Shown here: piece after piece, positions 10,606 to 25,600 of the stretch
How the letters are laid out: each line of letters begins with the position of its first letter
How positions within the stretch are numbered: the first letter of the stretch is position 1
Assembly (NCBI GenBank): GCA_016648135.1
Contig: JADDOH010002318.1
Span: 1-64,000, forward strand
Reading direction: 5' to 3'
DNA from: Agrypnia vestita
Lineage: Eukaryota; Arthropoda; Insecta; Trichoptera; Phryganeidae
Length of the DNA stretch: 64,000 nt
Position numbers and translations under genes: made by a program
Notes under the pieces: generated by a model
The model's database searches: none
The model's input: the letters and a program-made list of their open reading frames with translations, nothing else
Told to the model about the DNA's origin: nothing

Positions 10606-13600
10606 GTTACCGCCGGGTGCGGGCGGGGCGGGTTTTAATTCCAAAGTCGCCGGACGCCAATTTACGTTGGGCAAGCAATAATATACTAAGTGCACTTTGT
10701 ATAAATAAACATATAGCTATCAATTTTATAACTAAACCATAAGACTCGTATAAAAAATGTTTTGTCCATATTCCAGTTTGTACTGAAGTATCTAAGGGTG
10801 TGACTGTTCTTTTGGATATGACTTGGTCGCCTTGGTTGAAAATTATTGAACTGATGGATGTCTATGGAATTCCTGTGGTGTCTGCTGACCTAGGAGAAGG
10901 GATGCCCACTCTAGAAGGTTTGTTGCAGCTTCTAGAGGTGAAAAATGCCACGGATGCTGTTCTTATATTTCAGAAGGAGAATGGTAAAACATTAAATAAT
11001 GTATTTATGTAGTGTACTTAGAGAAAGGAAAGCACAATTTTCAAATACTTGTCAGTGGAATCTATAAAAACTTCTTAACCTCCTCGGACCCAAACGATAA
11101 TCAAAATCGGTCCTTTCATTCATCTTTAACGAAAAAAAAAATTACGATTTGTAAAAGGACACAATGCCAAACATTGATCTCAGAGATTTTTTTCAACTAT
11201 CGATCTACGTCTCTTATAGGTGACACTGGGTTTGAGGAGGTTAAATCAAATCTAACAGGGACACATTAATTAAATGTGTAACATTCAAATGCTGAAATTT
11301 TATTTAACAATAATTACGTACCATATGAACAAAAATATAATAAATACAATTTTTATAATATTGTATAGGTATAATAAGCCTTCCATGGTTAATTAGTTGA
11401 TACTTAGTGAGTTTAAAATTTTTCTTAAAGGAGGTCTACAGTAATTATTTCAGTTATGAATATATTATTTTCGTCAGATATGTACAGTACATGCATTGGT
11501 ATCCGAAAAAGTGTTGCGCTTCAGATAGTGAACTTTATTAACAACCCTTGTCTGGAGCCATTGTTACTAGGCTTGCCTTCAATGATAAACAAAATAAATT
11601 GAGTTATATGAAACAATTGGTTTGTTTACAATTTCAAAATTTGTATTTTAAATATTTATTACAGTAATGGAGCATGTGCTCTACCGTATACTGGGGTCCA
11701 GTGTGTTGCGAATTCTCGCCTTAAATGATTTTGGAAGCAGAACGGAGCAACTTAGGAACTTGAGACCAACACCAGGACAATTTGTGATTTTTGGGTCTAC
11801 ACCATATCTCCAAGATACTTACAAAATGGTAAATTCTCTAAAATTGATAGACAGCATTTATTTTTAAATAGTTATACAGTAAAACTGCATCAATTCAAAT
11901 CCCGATAATTAGAATTCTTAAAATACGCGAAATCCTATTTGTTTATCCAATTATTTTAATACTTTTGTGCCATAAATCGATACATTTTTACATCATGTAT
12001 CTCATTTTTTTAACAAATTTTATATAAATCGACAATGTGCGGCCACTGTAAGTTGCGGTACAAATGATATTTGATAACATTTATTTCAATGTTGAAGTTA
12101 TGTACAGATAAGGGAACTTCAACTAATATAGGTACTAAACATAGATGATACTCATATACCTACATATGTATATATTTTTTTGTTAATGCTTATACATACA
12201 AACTTGCTTTCAATTTTAATTTTTAGTTTACATTGTATCTGAAATGTGTTGATTATTCAATAAATAGTGGTTTTATACAAAGTATTTTCTTTTTGTTATA
12301 GGTATTTACATATATAATGTTACTATCAAGCTATTTCGCTCTTATTAAAGAAAATAAATATACATATACGAGGGCAGTCCAATAAGTAACTAGCCTACAA
12401 AAGAAAAACGAAAATTTTGGAAAAGTGGCAATTAATTTCTCAACGTAATCTCCTTTTAGCTCGATACACTTGATCCAGCGAAGCTCTAATTTCTTTAACC
12501 CGTCTGAAAAATACGTTTTCTCGAGGTCTAAAAAGTAGGTTTCCGTGGCGGTGATGACCTCCTCATTCGACTCAAATTTCTACCCGGCGAGTGACTTTTT
12601 CAAGTTTGGAAACAAAAAGAAGTCGCACGGGGCCAAATCTGGAGAATACGGTGGATGGGGCAGCAGTTCGTAGCCTAATTTGACCAATTTGGCCGTGGCG
12701 AGAGCGGAGGTGTGAGCCTTTTGCGTTGCGTTGTCATGGTGGAAGAGCACTTTTTTCTTCGACAAATATGGCCGTTTTTTTTGCAGTTCGGCGTCGAATC
12801 GGCCCAATAATTCGGCATAGTACAGCCCTGTGATCGTTTTGCCCTTCTCCAGGTAGTCGATGTAGATCACACCTTGTGAATCCCAGAAAACGGTGGATAT
12901 CACCTTTCCGGCCGATAGGACAGTCTTCACCTTCTTCGGAGCACGTTCACCGGGTGAAGTCCACTGTTTCGCCTGTTCCTTGGTCTCTGGTGTGTACCAG
13001 TGGATCCATGTTTCGTCGACGGTCACAAAACAATGTAGAAACTCCTTCAGATTGCGCTTAAACAGCGTCAAACACTGCTCTGAAGTAGTCTCACGGTTTC
13101 GCTTGTTGTCCGGAGTGAGCAAACGCGGCACCCATCGCGCCGACAGTTTTCTCATGCCCAAAATTTCATGCAGGATATGATCCACGCAGCCTTTTGAGAT
13201 GCCTACTGTCTCAGCTATCTCGCGCACCTTCAGTCGGCGGTCTGCTAATACGAGATCGTGGATTTTTGTTATGTTATCCTCTGTGGTAGCCGTTTTCGGG
13301 GCACCTGGGCGCATCTCATCAAAAACCGATGTGCAACCACGTTGAACCTCATTAAACCATTTTTTGACAGTCGCCATCGAAGGAGAAGGGTCACCATACA
13401 CAGCATCCAAGCGCTCTTTGATTTCGCTGCGCGATTTCTTTTCCAAAAACAGGAATCGAATCACCGACCGATATTGCTCTTTTTCCATTTTTCTAAAATC
13501 CGCGGACACGCCCACTTCCACACGCGGTCAAAACAAAACTACCAGACCGATTCGACTGAAATTTTGACAGTAGTTGTCTACGAGAATGTACTACACGATA

Positions 13601-16600
13601 GTAAATTTCTCTTGCGATAGTAGCGCCATCGGGCGGTGAGGCTAGGTACTTATTGGACCACCCTCGTATACATTTTTAATTTGATCTAATTGTATTTTCT
13701 TATATAGAAAAAAAAACAAAATAATAATTAATTATTTATATAAATGTTTTTCGATATAAAGTTACCATGGGAGTAAACCTGTTTTTTGTTTCATACTTAG
13801 GCAGTTCAGACAAAGCTGTTGACATTACCAGACAGGTGGATTCTCGCCAGCACTGACTTAATGACCTCTAGGCTGGATATATCGGTACTGGAAAGCAAGT
13901 CAAGCTTGGTTGGTCTTGTGACGGAGACAGCTTGCCAGCTACTAAACATGCCTGATTCTTGCTCTGATTATGTAGACACTGTGCTGGTTGGTCATTTTTA
14001 TACATATACTTTACGAATTTTCTTAAATATTGATTTGCTTCATGTGAGGGGAAAGAATGGCCAAAATATTACATTTATAATTATTTTTGTAAAATTATTT
14101 GTATAGGTCCACTGCTGAAAGCTTTAGTATGGTCATCTCATTCTGTTATCTTCTATCTTGTTCTTTTAAAGGGGCCAATGGTAGTGCAAATGAGAGAGAA
14201 ATATGTATTTTTTAGTGAGTCATACAAAACCTCTTAGTGGTTGACCCATATAACAATTAATCTGCAGAGCACTCGTGTATTATCATCATCTACTTGCAAA
14301 GATGTTTTAACATGCTATTTTTTATAATATCTTTAAGTTCAACGTATATTTATTTATTTTTTACACATTTTATGGAATTGCAATTTTACAAAATGTTTCT
14401 ACGGTATTTAAAATAAATTAAATGAATCAATTAGAGAGAAATACAGAAAAATATATCTATATAAAAATATTTGGTTACCACCAGGATACTAACCCTGAAC
14501 ATTTCCATAGCATGCAGGGGAACTGCGAGTAGACGCCGCGTCTACGGACAGTGTTTGCTTAAGCTTCTATTTTTTAACATTTCAACGAAAATACATATAA
14601 TTGTTTAACTCCTAACTCAGACACCGCCTGGTGACAAATTGTAGCTAAAACAAATGGTTTGTGCCTTGGTTAAATAAACTAAATAAAAATACAATTCACA
14701 GATGGCAAGATGTGAACCTGTGCTCCCAAAATCGGAACTTTAGTCTTAGCCTATTCTGCCAAGACCAGTACTTGAAAATACATCTTGATATTATTGTAAG
14801 ATAACATAAATGTACACCAATGCGTAACAGGTAGTGGTGGATACTTAATTTTTGGCAAATTTAGTGTATAAGGTGTACATACATATGTTGTAAATTAGTG
14901 ATGGCTAATCTATAACATGCATTTCAGAGGTGACATGATAATAAATTTTAGGTGATCCACATTGTTTATGGACGGTCATCACCCTAGAACAGTCAATGCA
15001 AACCGCGCTTATATTGTTCGCGCTCTGGTCGCTTTTGCCAGTCGACGTTCGCCGAATCTTTTGAAAGTAAACTTAAAATTTTTAGGCGAGACTAAAGCTT
15101 ATAAGTAGGTACCTACTTATTTTCCTCGAGTAAAAAAGTATGTATTTTGAGAAGGCCAGCCCAATTGTATAAAATGAAATAGAACCCTTGCATTTTACAA
15201 ATTACCAGCATATTGTTAACTTGTTACGTGACCAGTTCGATTAATTTAGAATTATAGATTAATTTGCCTGGAACACACAATTAAAATAATCAAGTATCAA
15301 GATAGTAATCCACATCTACTATTACATGGTATCCAATGAGACGCAAGTTTCAGAATTTGAACACAACATTTGGGCTCAAGTGTTTTGACGTGGGATTGAA
15401 ACTTGAAAATCTGGAAAGATTCGAGAATGAAGAATAATACTAATAAGTACAGGAAATTTGGAGTGCTGATTAGAAATGATTACCGGATAGTTTGACTCTA
15501 GCTATGGCTTCACTCGCAATTTTTCCCTCTATGTACTTTTCTGAGACCTTATTCTCAGCATAATACAATATAAAAATCAATAAAAGAAACCGACTGTCAG
15601 ATAAAGTTAGCAGCACTTGCTTGTGCTGAAGTGCTCAAAATATCAATCTTCAATGAAAGATTTAGCAAATCGTCGCTTAAGTTCTACCACTGCGGATGTC
15701 AAAAAATGGTCGAAATGAGTTAAGCATGTTTTGGATAGAGAATCGAAAGACGTGTCGTTTGACCAATCAAAATCAAAGCAATTTAATCAAAGGTGACTCG
15801 TTATTCCAAAAATAAAAACATAGCGTATATCAGTGCAGACTGCAACATTATGTAGACAGTTTTTTTGGTCTCCTGAAAAGTTCACGATTTTGAGTTACGC
15901 GGTGTTAGAACTTAAGCGACAAAATGATATTTAGCAATAAAAAAGTCACTTATGTAAAGAAACATTTGTTTTTACTCATTTCACAAATAAATATATTAAA
16001 AAAACTATTTCTTTTAACTAGGGCTGCAATATCACAAAATTATGGATATTTCTAAATGTGATATGGCACCAGGGTTAATCTAGGTTTTTTGTAAATTTTA
16101 GCCATACCAAGCTCAAAATCACTGTTCTAATCCATCATAATTTTGGGTAAATTAAATATTATTACTTGTGCATTGTAAATAAATTAAGCGTCATTACAAA
16201 GCTGTTCCCTTTTCAGATGAATTCTCTCCTAATGGGAAAAATTTTAAATCAATTATTAGATACTATTGCGGTCTCTGAATTACAACTCACAAAGCCAGAG
16301 TGTGATGTTAATCCCCCTGAAGTAAAAATGGAGAATAGAACCCAACTGCGGGAGTTTTTCTCCAACCTCCAGATAAAGGTGGCTAAGAATGAACCTTTGC
16401 TGTATTGGGATGAAAGGAGGTAAATTGTTTACTTCTTAATTAGCTGGTAGGTACTGACCATTTTTGACCAACTCTGTTCTTGTAGAAATTAAGAGCTCAG
16501 GCAATTATGATCCTGGCCTCAGCTATGTCCAAGCTCAATAGCCTAAGAACTACACTATTTAATCTCAGTCATCTTAATAAAATAGTGTTACCACAGTAAT

Positions 16601-19600
16601 ATTTGCAAAATATATTAATACATACATTGGTGGGGGTGGCTGTGTGTGGGTGGGAGTGGGTGACGAAAATGTGCTTTCCAGCACATTGTTTTTTTATGGG
16701 AAGGCTGCAAATGCTTCAAATTGTTTCAAAATAGGCGCGCCGACTGTGTCGGTGAGTCTAAAAGGTTCCGAAAAAATCTGCTCTAGAAAGTTCTGGAAGG
16801 AGGATGTTCTAGAAGGTTCGCAAAAGTTCTATGACGATCCTAACAGTGTACTAAAAATCTATGCGTACGAAGCCACGCGGGCACAGCTAGTCTTTCATAA
16901 CAAATACTTTTGTAATTTAGAGTAGACTTTTGTCGTCAGTTTGTAAGTATCTGCATAAAAATATAACATTGTCATATTGGCTCATTCACGAGTAGACAAT
17001 TTTACAAATTTTGAAGCATTTTCAGAAAATAAATGTAACATATTTGTTGAAGATATTTCTCAATATTTCTCGATATTTCTCAATATGTCTATGTCTTATG
17101 TCTATAAGAAATGATGCATTAGAATTTTACCAGTCTAAACATTTCTACATTTATAGGTATCTATGTAATATCCATCGCCTTTATTTTTAGAAGTGGATTA
17201 TATTTCCGAGCAGAACTAGTAGTTCAAGTTGGTGGACATGATGGATTGAGAACTGCTGCTCGATGGTATACTGATCAGAGTATCATGAAAGTTCCAGAAG
17301 TCAATATTAAATCTCCTCGGAGATTTTTGAGAGTCGGAACTACAACGGTATTATTATCATTTGGCATAATACTTGAGAAGATTTTTTTGAGTTGAGCCTT
17401 ACTTATGAGCTACACAAGAAATTGAAAATAATGAAATAATCTTAAAAAAACACTGCAATAGTTAGAAAAATAACTACAAAACTTACATTATTTTTCAACA
17501 TAACTATAAATATGTACTTAAACAAACTAATTTTTTTATAAAATATTTTAAATTTATCTATAAGTAGTAGTTTCAAATTCGGAACAAAAATAATTTTTTT
17601 TTTAGAGTGACTCTTTTCTTTAAATACATACTTAATTTGAAAGATCTCAAAGCTTTGTCAACCTAAAATTTTGAAAGATTATTCAATTAGGCCATTCCGT
17701 GGACCTTCCCAAAGCTAGACTCCGAGGGGAACCCGGTACTCAATGAAGACAACGAGCCAATATACGAAGGGTACTGCATTGATCTCATTGCAAAACTCGC
17801 AGAGGTAAACATAATAAATCAAAGTACTATATTACTGTCTCTCTGAAATTTAGTGCAGGTCAAAAAATATCACATTCACAAAATTTAATTTGTAAAAAAC
17901 TAACCTATAAAAACCAAGTTTTTATTAAACTTCCTTTTTCATTGAATCAGGTTTCGTGCCTACTGCACGCGTCGGGCTCATTACTCATTTGTATTGACTC
18001 CAATTTGAAAAAAACCATTAAAATTTCGAAAAATCGAAAAAAAATTTAAACGAAAATTTGTTAGTACATTTTTATCATCGCCACGAGTCTGCCTGCAAAG
18101 TTTCAGCTCGATTGGATCACAAGAAAAGGGTTAAAAATCGATCCAAAGTTTTTTCAGCAGACAACAAACCGTAGACGCTACGAGTTAAAAGAAAGGGAGT
18201 AAAAAGAGAGATGATTTATTTACTTTGTTAAATTTTTTATTACAATATACCTATATTATCAACTAAGAAAAGGACTCTTAAAAATATAGTTTTGTGAAGT
18301 ATTTTTTTTTAATTTCTTATGTCTATGTTTAGGTTATGGATTTTGACTACGAGATAGTAGTGCCAAAGGAAGGAGGCTTTGGCATAAAATTGCAAAATGG
18401 AACATGGAATGGACTCATTGGAGATTTAGCAAAAGGAGTAAGAACTTTGGACTTATTTTCTTAAGCTTATGAATGGTCAAACTTGAAAAGGAATCAATAT
18501 TATTGCTAATATCAATATAAGTCTGGTTCGTTTCATTACGTCATCAATATATCGTCCACCATGTGACAAATTTGGCCAAAATTAGTTAAAGTCTCTATTC
18601 AATAGATGTCTTTTTTTCTCTATCGCATACTATATTAGTCATGTATCAAAAATCAATCCTTTTGAAAATGAAATTAGATAAAAATTCTTGCATATCAAAT
18701 ATGAACCAAGTAAGACGAGGCTCAAGAAAATGAATGGCCATGACATATTTTTACCAAAGATGACAGGATAAATGATGCTAATAAACACAATTAACATATG
18801 TATACTCTAGTGGTGATGAAACAAGAAACACCCAAAGAGAAGATTAAAGCATAGATTTTTACAGAAACGGGTTGTTTGATTGGTGGAGAATGCAAAAATC
18901 TATGCCTTAAACGAACTTTTACTTTAATCAATTTGATGCAAACGAGCCTTAGTAATAATTTTTAAGAAAATTAAATTACCGCTGAGCAATGCTTTTTCGA
19001 GAAAGGGCATACAATGATGGAGGCTGATGATGTTTATTAACTATTTTTAGTCTCCGTTGTATACACCTAGTGACTAGGTCAGTAGGATGCAAATGTCTAT
19101 ACGTGATAAAGAATTTCCATTATGACTTTGAAAGTCGCAGACTAATTTAAAGTCTTTACTACCGTGAAAGAAAGTAGGAGATTCTGTACTCTTTCTGATG
19201 ATATCTATACTAATATATAAAGAGGTAAAGTTTATGTAGGAAGTAATCTCCAAAATTACTCATCCGATTTCAAAAATTCTTTCACTAATATTTAGAATGG
19301 ATTTTCAGAGTGGTTATAGGTTTATCATATCACCACCATATATATATATATTATGAAGTTAAAATAAAATGGCTTTTCGTAGTGACCTTTTTCACAACTA
19401 AAGTCGATGAATAAACCGTCAAGAAAATGCGTTTCATACGAACGCTGCCTTAACAGTAAGAGGTAAATGAATGATTTCTAGAGAGAAGTTGTAGAACTCA
19501 AAAAGGCCTATAAATTATTCCCCAATGACATATATCAATATGTTAAGGTTAATTCACATATTGATAAAATATGAATAAAATATATATTTAAAGCTAATTT

Positions 19601-22600
19601 TAATCTGTCGAGGGTAACTTAAGTAGGTAATATTAAATTCTTATCAAAATAAATTTGCTTGTCGTCAGGAAAATTTTATGTAGATAAAAATTGCCTTTCA
19701 CACAACATTATTTGGACGATCATACTGAATTTCACGCAAGCGAAGCTGTGGGCACAGCTAGTTTAGTATAAAAAAGATCACCTGGAGTATTGGAATGACC
19801 TTTTGTAATGTCAAAAAAAATTTGATATTCTTCTTCACCAAGATTGCATAATGAGCTTTTGGCTTTAATCAAATCGAAGTTTCAACATTAGCAACAACTA
19901 AAAGTTGTAATTGATGAACATCGCCATCACCATTTTTATGATTTATTGATGTTTAAATATAAAATAAATAACGGTATTTGATGACAATGAATCATGCTAG
20001 GTTAATTCGTAAATTCATAGAAGTTATTCTTAAAACTTAATTCATAATATGATTATTAATTTATTTCTATTTTGACTTCATATGTTAATTTCAAGGAATT
20101 GACTTCCTCCAAATATTAAGAAACTAATAATAATAAAATATTAAATACCTATTGATAGAACCAAAAAGGTTGTCTTGGTTCTACTTACCTACCTATTGTC
20201 ATAACCGAGAATTGAAAACCAAAAATTCCAGTAATAAAAATGATCTTCTTTGTACAAATTAAGTTTTATCAAGGTGCTAATGTTAAAATAACGAATTATT
20301 TGAATTAGTGGGTACAACAATCTATATTTAAGACTATTTTATTTTCAGGATACAGATATAGCAGTGGCTGCAACCATTATGACATCGCAAAGAGAAGAAG
20401 TAGTAGATTTTGTGGCGCCCTATTTTGACCAAACCGGACTCTCTATAGGTGAATTCACAAGTCATGTTAAGAACAGTCGTTGATTGTTTAAAAGTTGAAT
20501 TCACATTACATAATTGAGTTTCTAGTTCATTTAAAAAATGCAGGGTAAATGTGTTTTTTATTATTGGTGTTTTGACACCAACAATTAATGAAATACGACG
20601 TTTGGCGGTAAACTCAATTCTATCCAGTAACTATGTTCTTAGACCATACCTAAATCTAAAATATTTTTAAAATATATACTGGTGTATGAAAGGAGTTAAA
20701 AAATTTTAAATACTGATTTTCAGGCATATTTTAGTACTTAGGTATATATGTTAAATAATACGGGAGAATAGAATACAATACATATACATTAAAAAATATA
20801 TTAATTAATTAATATAGAGATATCATTACCAGCTGCAAAATCTATGTATACTGGTTCATGAGAAAAGACTACAGATCTGTGTAAGATAAATAAACAATAA
20901 ATTCACAGATTTGGTTCATATTATATATAGAACTTGATAATGTGTGGATGTTATTACGATGGAATTCATGAAAATTGCATTTATTTTATTTATTTTATTT
21001 ATTTAATTAATAATATATATATAATTTTTTTTCCTACAATCATACATAAATGTTTACAAATCTATATTTTTTGTGTGTGTATACCTCACCAAAAAGAATT
21101 ATATTCTTGTGTGTGGTGAGGGATAACCACTTACAATCAAAGGTATAGGTAGTGTAATCTAATTATATAACAATTGGAAGGAAAGAAAATAAAATCTAAT
21201 ACATCAAATCTTAGTTAATAATATAGTATATAGAATAAGCAGTCAAGTAAACAATAATATAAATAATAAGCAGTCAAGAACTCAATCACAAAGTCAATTC
21301 TATAATAATGAGAATCCATTCGGGTTCACTGGGGGAATATGCATGCAGGGCGCAATCGAAAATATTCACCATCGTGCAAAATAAATTGGACAAATCAAAT
21401 AATTATACAGGTATCTTCATCGATTCGTGGGAAGTACTAGACGGTATCTCCACACGAACAACCCGTATCAGAACCAAAAGAAAACGGGACTGACCAAGCG
21501 GCCCCAAACGGGTAAGAAGCCACTCACCGAATATACCTCAGATAGTCAGATCAAATGAATCTCCAAGTAATCCACCATGGGTGAATTTGGATTCCCCCAG
21601 GGTACGGTCCCTAGAACTCTACCATTCCTCACTCACATAAAGGACACATCTCAACAAAATCAACGGTGAGTTAGTATTCCACGCAGACGAGACCGCATTG
21701 TCTGCAAGTTATCCTTCATGGGCAAAAGTTCACGAATCAGTAAACGAGAATATCAATATACCAGAAATTGTGGCCAGACAACAATCTTCTAGCATTCAAC
21801 GTAAAAAAAAACATTTCAACTTGTATTTAAATTTATTGTATTCTTCAATGCTTTTTATTTCTGTGGGTAGATTATTGTAGTTATTTATATACCTTTATAT
21901 AAAAAACTGTTTTGAAAAAACGTGGTATTAAATTTAGGAATTTTTATATTACTCTCAAATCTAGTAGAGTGACAAGTTTGTAAATTATTTGTCCTCTTTT
22001 CTTTAAATATTTGTAATATTGAATATTTCTTATAGATTGTGTCTACTGTATTAACTTTGAATATATCAAATAAAGTTTCAGTTCTGAATTTTTGGGGTTT
22101 CTTCAAAATAATTTTAATAATTAATCTTTGGATTATCCTTATGGGATTTAATGTAATCGCATATGATCCTCCCCATCCAATAATGCCATATTGCAGTAAG
22201 GATAGTATAGTAGCATAATATAGCATTTTTAAATTATTAGTTTTTAGAACATTTCTTACTCTAATGAATATATAAATACATTTTCATTGTGTAGAGTGTT
22301 CACTTAAGCCAGCTGATACAGGTTGTAAGCCCTGGGCCATCATACAAAAAGAATTCGATACACGTTTCTCATATAAATAGCTTTATTTCTATGAGAAATC
22401 TGTTCTACTTATTACATACAACATTAAAGCCTTTGTTTTAACATTTTCTCAGTTATAAGGAAACCAATACGCAAGACATCTCTTTTCAAATTTATGACTG
22501 TACTTCGAGTGGAGGTTTGGTTGAGTATAGTCGGGGCATTGACCTTTACTGCCATACTACTCACTCTGCTTGATAAGTATTCACCGTACAGTGCCAGGAA

Positions 22601-25600
22601 TAATAAGGATGCTTATCCATATCCGTGCAGGTACTTTTTAATGAATTTTTTTAAGTTATTTTAATTTACACTAAATGAATACTCCCATCCCGGAACGGAA
22701 TTATAACTTAACCCCAAACATCTTATTTTTAAAACATTTTAATAATTATTTATGGTATTGAGCTGGTATTCTTTGTAATCCTCAGAAATATCCCAAAGAA
22801 TATAACATGCAAAGAAAATAAAGGAATAATGTATAATAAGACAGTCAAAAGTAGAAAAAAAATGTTTTTCCATAGACAGTCGTCAATATCCTAAACGATA
22901 TGCTTACTTCATCCTGCTTGCATGGCTTCTGTCAGTCAGACGCTTGTCATGAGTCATGAGACATTAAAATACTATGGTTTCTTATAAAAATGACAAAAAT
23001 TCTAGTAGAATTTTGTTTGCATTGTATAAAAAATGTAATTCAAAATATTATAGAACATTTTCAAACCATTCCACTTCGTTAATTTGACTGGGGTTACTTT
23101 GATACCCCACTCCGGTTCCCGATCCTATTTTTGATGTTCCGATAACCTAAGGTTAAATATTGCAATGCACACATTGAGTTTTATTACATATAGGGTGTAG
23201 TTATGCGGCAAGTATCCAACCCACAAAATGCTAAAAATGAGTTATGTATGGGTTTGGTTTATGTGCTTTTATTTATTATTTTTTATGTGCTGAAAACGTC
23301 CAAGTTCAAAGTGATATAGTTTTTTGTGAATTCAATATATTTCTTACTCATATCATGCCCATCACCGTTAAATTATCTCTTAGGACGGCGCCACACTGAG
23401 TGTATCTTCCGCCGCGTCTTTGACGTCGCGTCAAATCCACAACCGAATTTAGTCACATACAATATTCCATAGCAGATTCAGTCTGCAACAAACATATGTG
23501 CGTATGCAGTGCGGACGATCCGTCGAATGTAGCGCGTTGCATTTAAAGCATGAGACGTGACATCACTGATTTTACGTTGACGTAAGTTCCGCGGGCGGAG
23601 AACCGACAGATGCCGAAGCGAGCGTTCCACTATCGACTGATAATCCGCTCAGTGTGTTCGATAAGCGCATATTGTATGAAAAGAAATGTAGCGGCGTTCC
23701 GCGATGTGAAAGGCGTGGCGGAAGATACATTCAGTGTGGTGCCGGTCTTTAATTAAAAAAATAGTGGTTTGACTGTTTTCTGCGGCTTCAAATTTACAAA
23801 TCCTTGGCAAACAAAATATTGGTTAAAAACATACATATGGTATGGACGCATAATGCAACTTTTTAATTCTACTGTTATTAAACAATACTAATTTTGTAGA
23901 AAACTTCTAAGGGGGTTGAAAGTTTTCTATGCCTCAGATAATACCTTTTACTTCATGCTTTATCAATTTCATAGAATATAGAACCCACATAGAAGAAAAG
24001 TACTATTTTTCATACATTTAGACATTTTGTAAAAGAATTCAAACTGGGAAACGCTTTACGTCTTTGTAAATAAAAGTTTTTTCTCATAATTACATTAAAA
24101 AACATCTCTACAATGAGCCATATACCATTATGAATTAAATATTGACGTATTAGGTTTTTGTAGGTTCAAATTTTTATAAGCCATTTTCTCAGTTCCATGT
24201 TTTTTGGGTTGGGTGCTTTTTGCATAACTACGTCCAATAAATTTTATCACTAATATAGTTTTGAGAGGAGCAGTCCCTCTCATCATCAGATTTAGGTTAG
24301 AAATTAAAATAATCATGTTGCACGCAAAGTAATTGCCGTATCAATCAACAATATTTTGTAAGTTATTATTTATTTTAAATCTGAAAACTTCTGATATTGG
24401 AAAACTCACTTTCAATTCATTGTTTCAGGGAATTCACATTGAAAGAGTCATTATGGTTTGCACTAACCTCCTTCACACCTCAAGGTGGAGGTGAGGCCCC
24501 GAAGGCCCTGAGTAGTAGAGCTTTGGTGGCTGCTTATTGGCTGTTTGTTGTTTTGATGTTAGCTACGTTTACTGCCAATCTCGCTGCTTTCTTGACTGTG
24601 GAGAGAATGCAGGTGAACTTCTTGACTACCATCATCTTCAAAATAAATTAGTCAGCCATATCTTCCAGATAGATGCAACAGTCAAGCATTGCATATTTGT
24701 TTGAGATTTAAATGTCATTGTTACATATTTATATTAGAATTTCTGTATAATCCAAAGGATAACAATAGTCCTGGTATGGTTGTAAATAATACTAAACATA
24801 TTATGGATGTTCGACAATGGTGTCCAAATTTAAAAAAGTCTATAGAATTATAGAATACATTTACCCAATAACCATTTTTCTAATCATAGACTCCAGTTTC
24901 CTCTTTGGAGCAGCTGGCACGTCAGTCTCGTATCAATTATACGGTGGTTGAGGGAGGAATAGCGCATAGATACTTTATCAATATGAAGAATGCTGAGGAT
25001 ACCCTCTACAGGTATTTGTTGTGCTATATTTAAACAATATACATAGCTAAATATGGACACCGAACACATGCCACATCAACATTATTACTTTTAAACTAAA
25101 AGAAGTGCTTGTGCCGTGAAAATTTTAAATTCTCACTCTCCAATACAGTAAACTGAGTTAACACTTCCTCTAATTGTGTGAATATCTGTGTAAATATATT
25201 GAATACAGAGATCATATTGTAATATATTTATGTATTCAATAAAATACAGTAAAATCCTGTTATGTAGTTGGAACCCCCATAATTTGAAATTTGCCATATT
25301 TCGAAAATTTTCAAACCCACAAGTCCCAAAATGTTAATTTCATAGTAGATTAACCCCGATAATTTGTAAACTTCAGTAATTCATAATTCAAAATTAATTT
25401 TAGCCCTTGCGCCACAAATCAATACATTTTAGTTCACATAATTCGCAATTTTTTGAAATTTTTCCAAATTTAAAAAATATTTTGATTTATTATAAAGTAA
25501 GAACAACAAATATGTCAATATCGAGGACTTTAGTAATACAAATGTGGCGATCTTTGTATTAGCATTGGTGGATATAACAATGGATTTGACCGGAGAAGCA

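Larger units (their letters stand above)
20934..22345 (-). mobile_element. LINE inserted into dispersed repeat family D
   Basis: The flanks (about 20934-20980 AATGTGTGGATGTTATTACG...; 22286-22345 TTGTGTAGAGTGTTCACTTA...) are contiguous in the relatives at 44730-44830 and, reversed, at 52935-53020. About 1.3 kb is therefore inserted here. The left edge has (ATTT)n, which is the (AAAT)n tail of a minus-strand LINE. The interior holds two reverse-transcriptase remnants on opposite strands. Confidence 0.6.

Noticed and set aside
10476..10742. 88-codon frame as a complete small protein
   Set aside because: The acceptor at 10452 and phase fit with 10777 favour an Ir93a exon ending at about 10605; the rest of the frame is intronic.
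12876..13620. Plus-strand frames opposite the mariner
   Set aside because: Shadows of the minus-strand transposase.
20341..24612. Assignment of the receptor to Ir25a or Ir8a
   Set aside because: Both are close co-receptor paralogues, but AATIMTSQREEVVDF, KTSLFKFMTVLRVEVW and LARQSRINYTVV match my knowledge of Ir93a and not of Ir25a, whose equivalents read differently.
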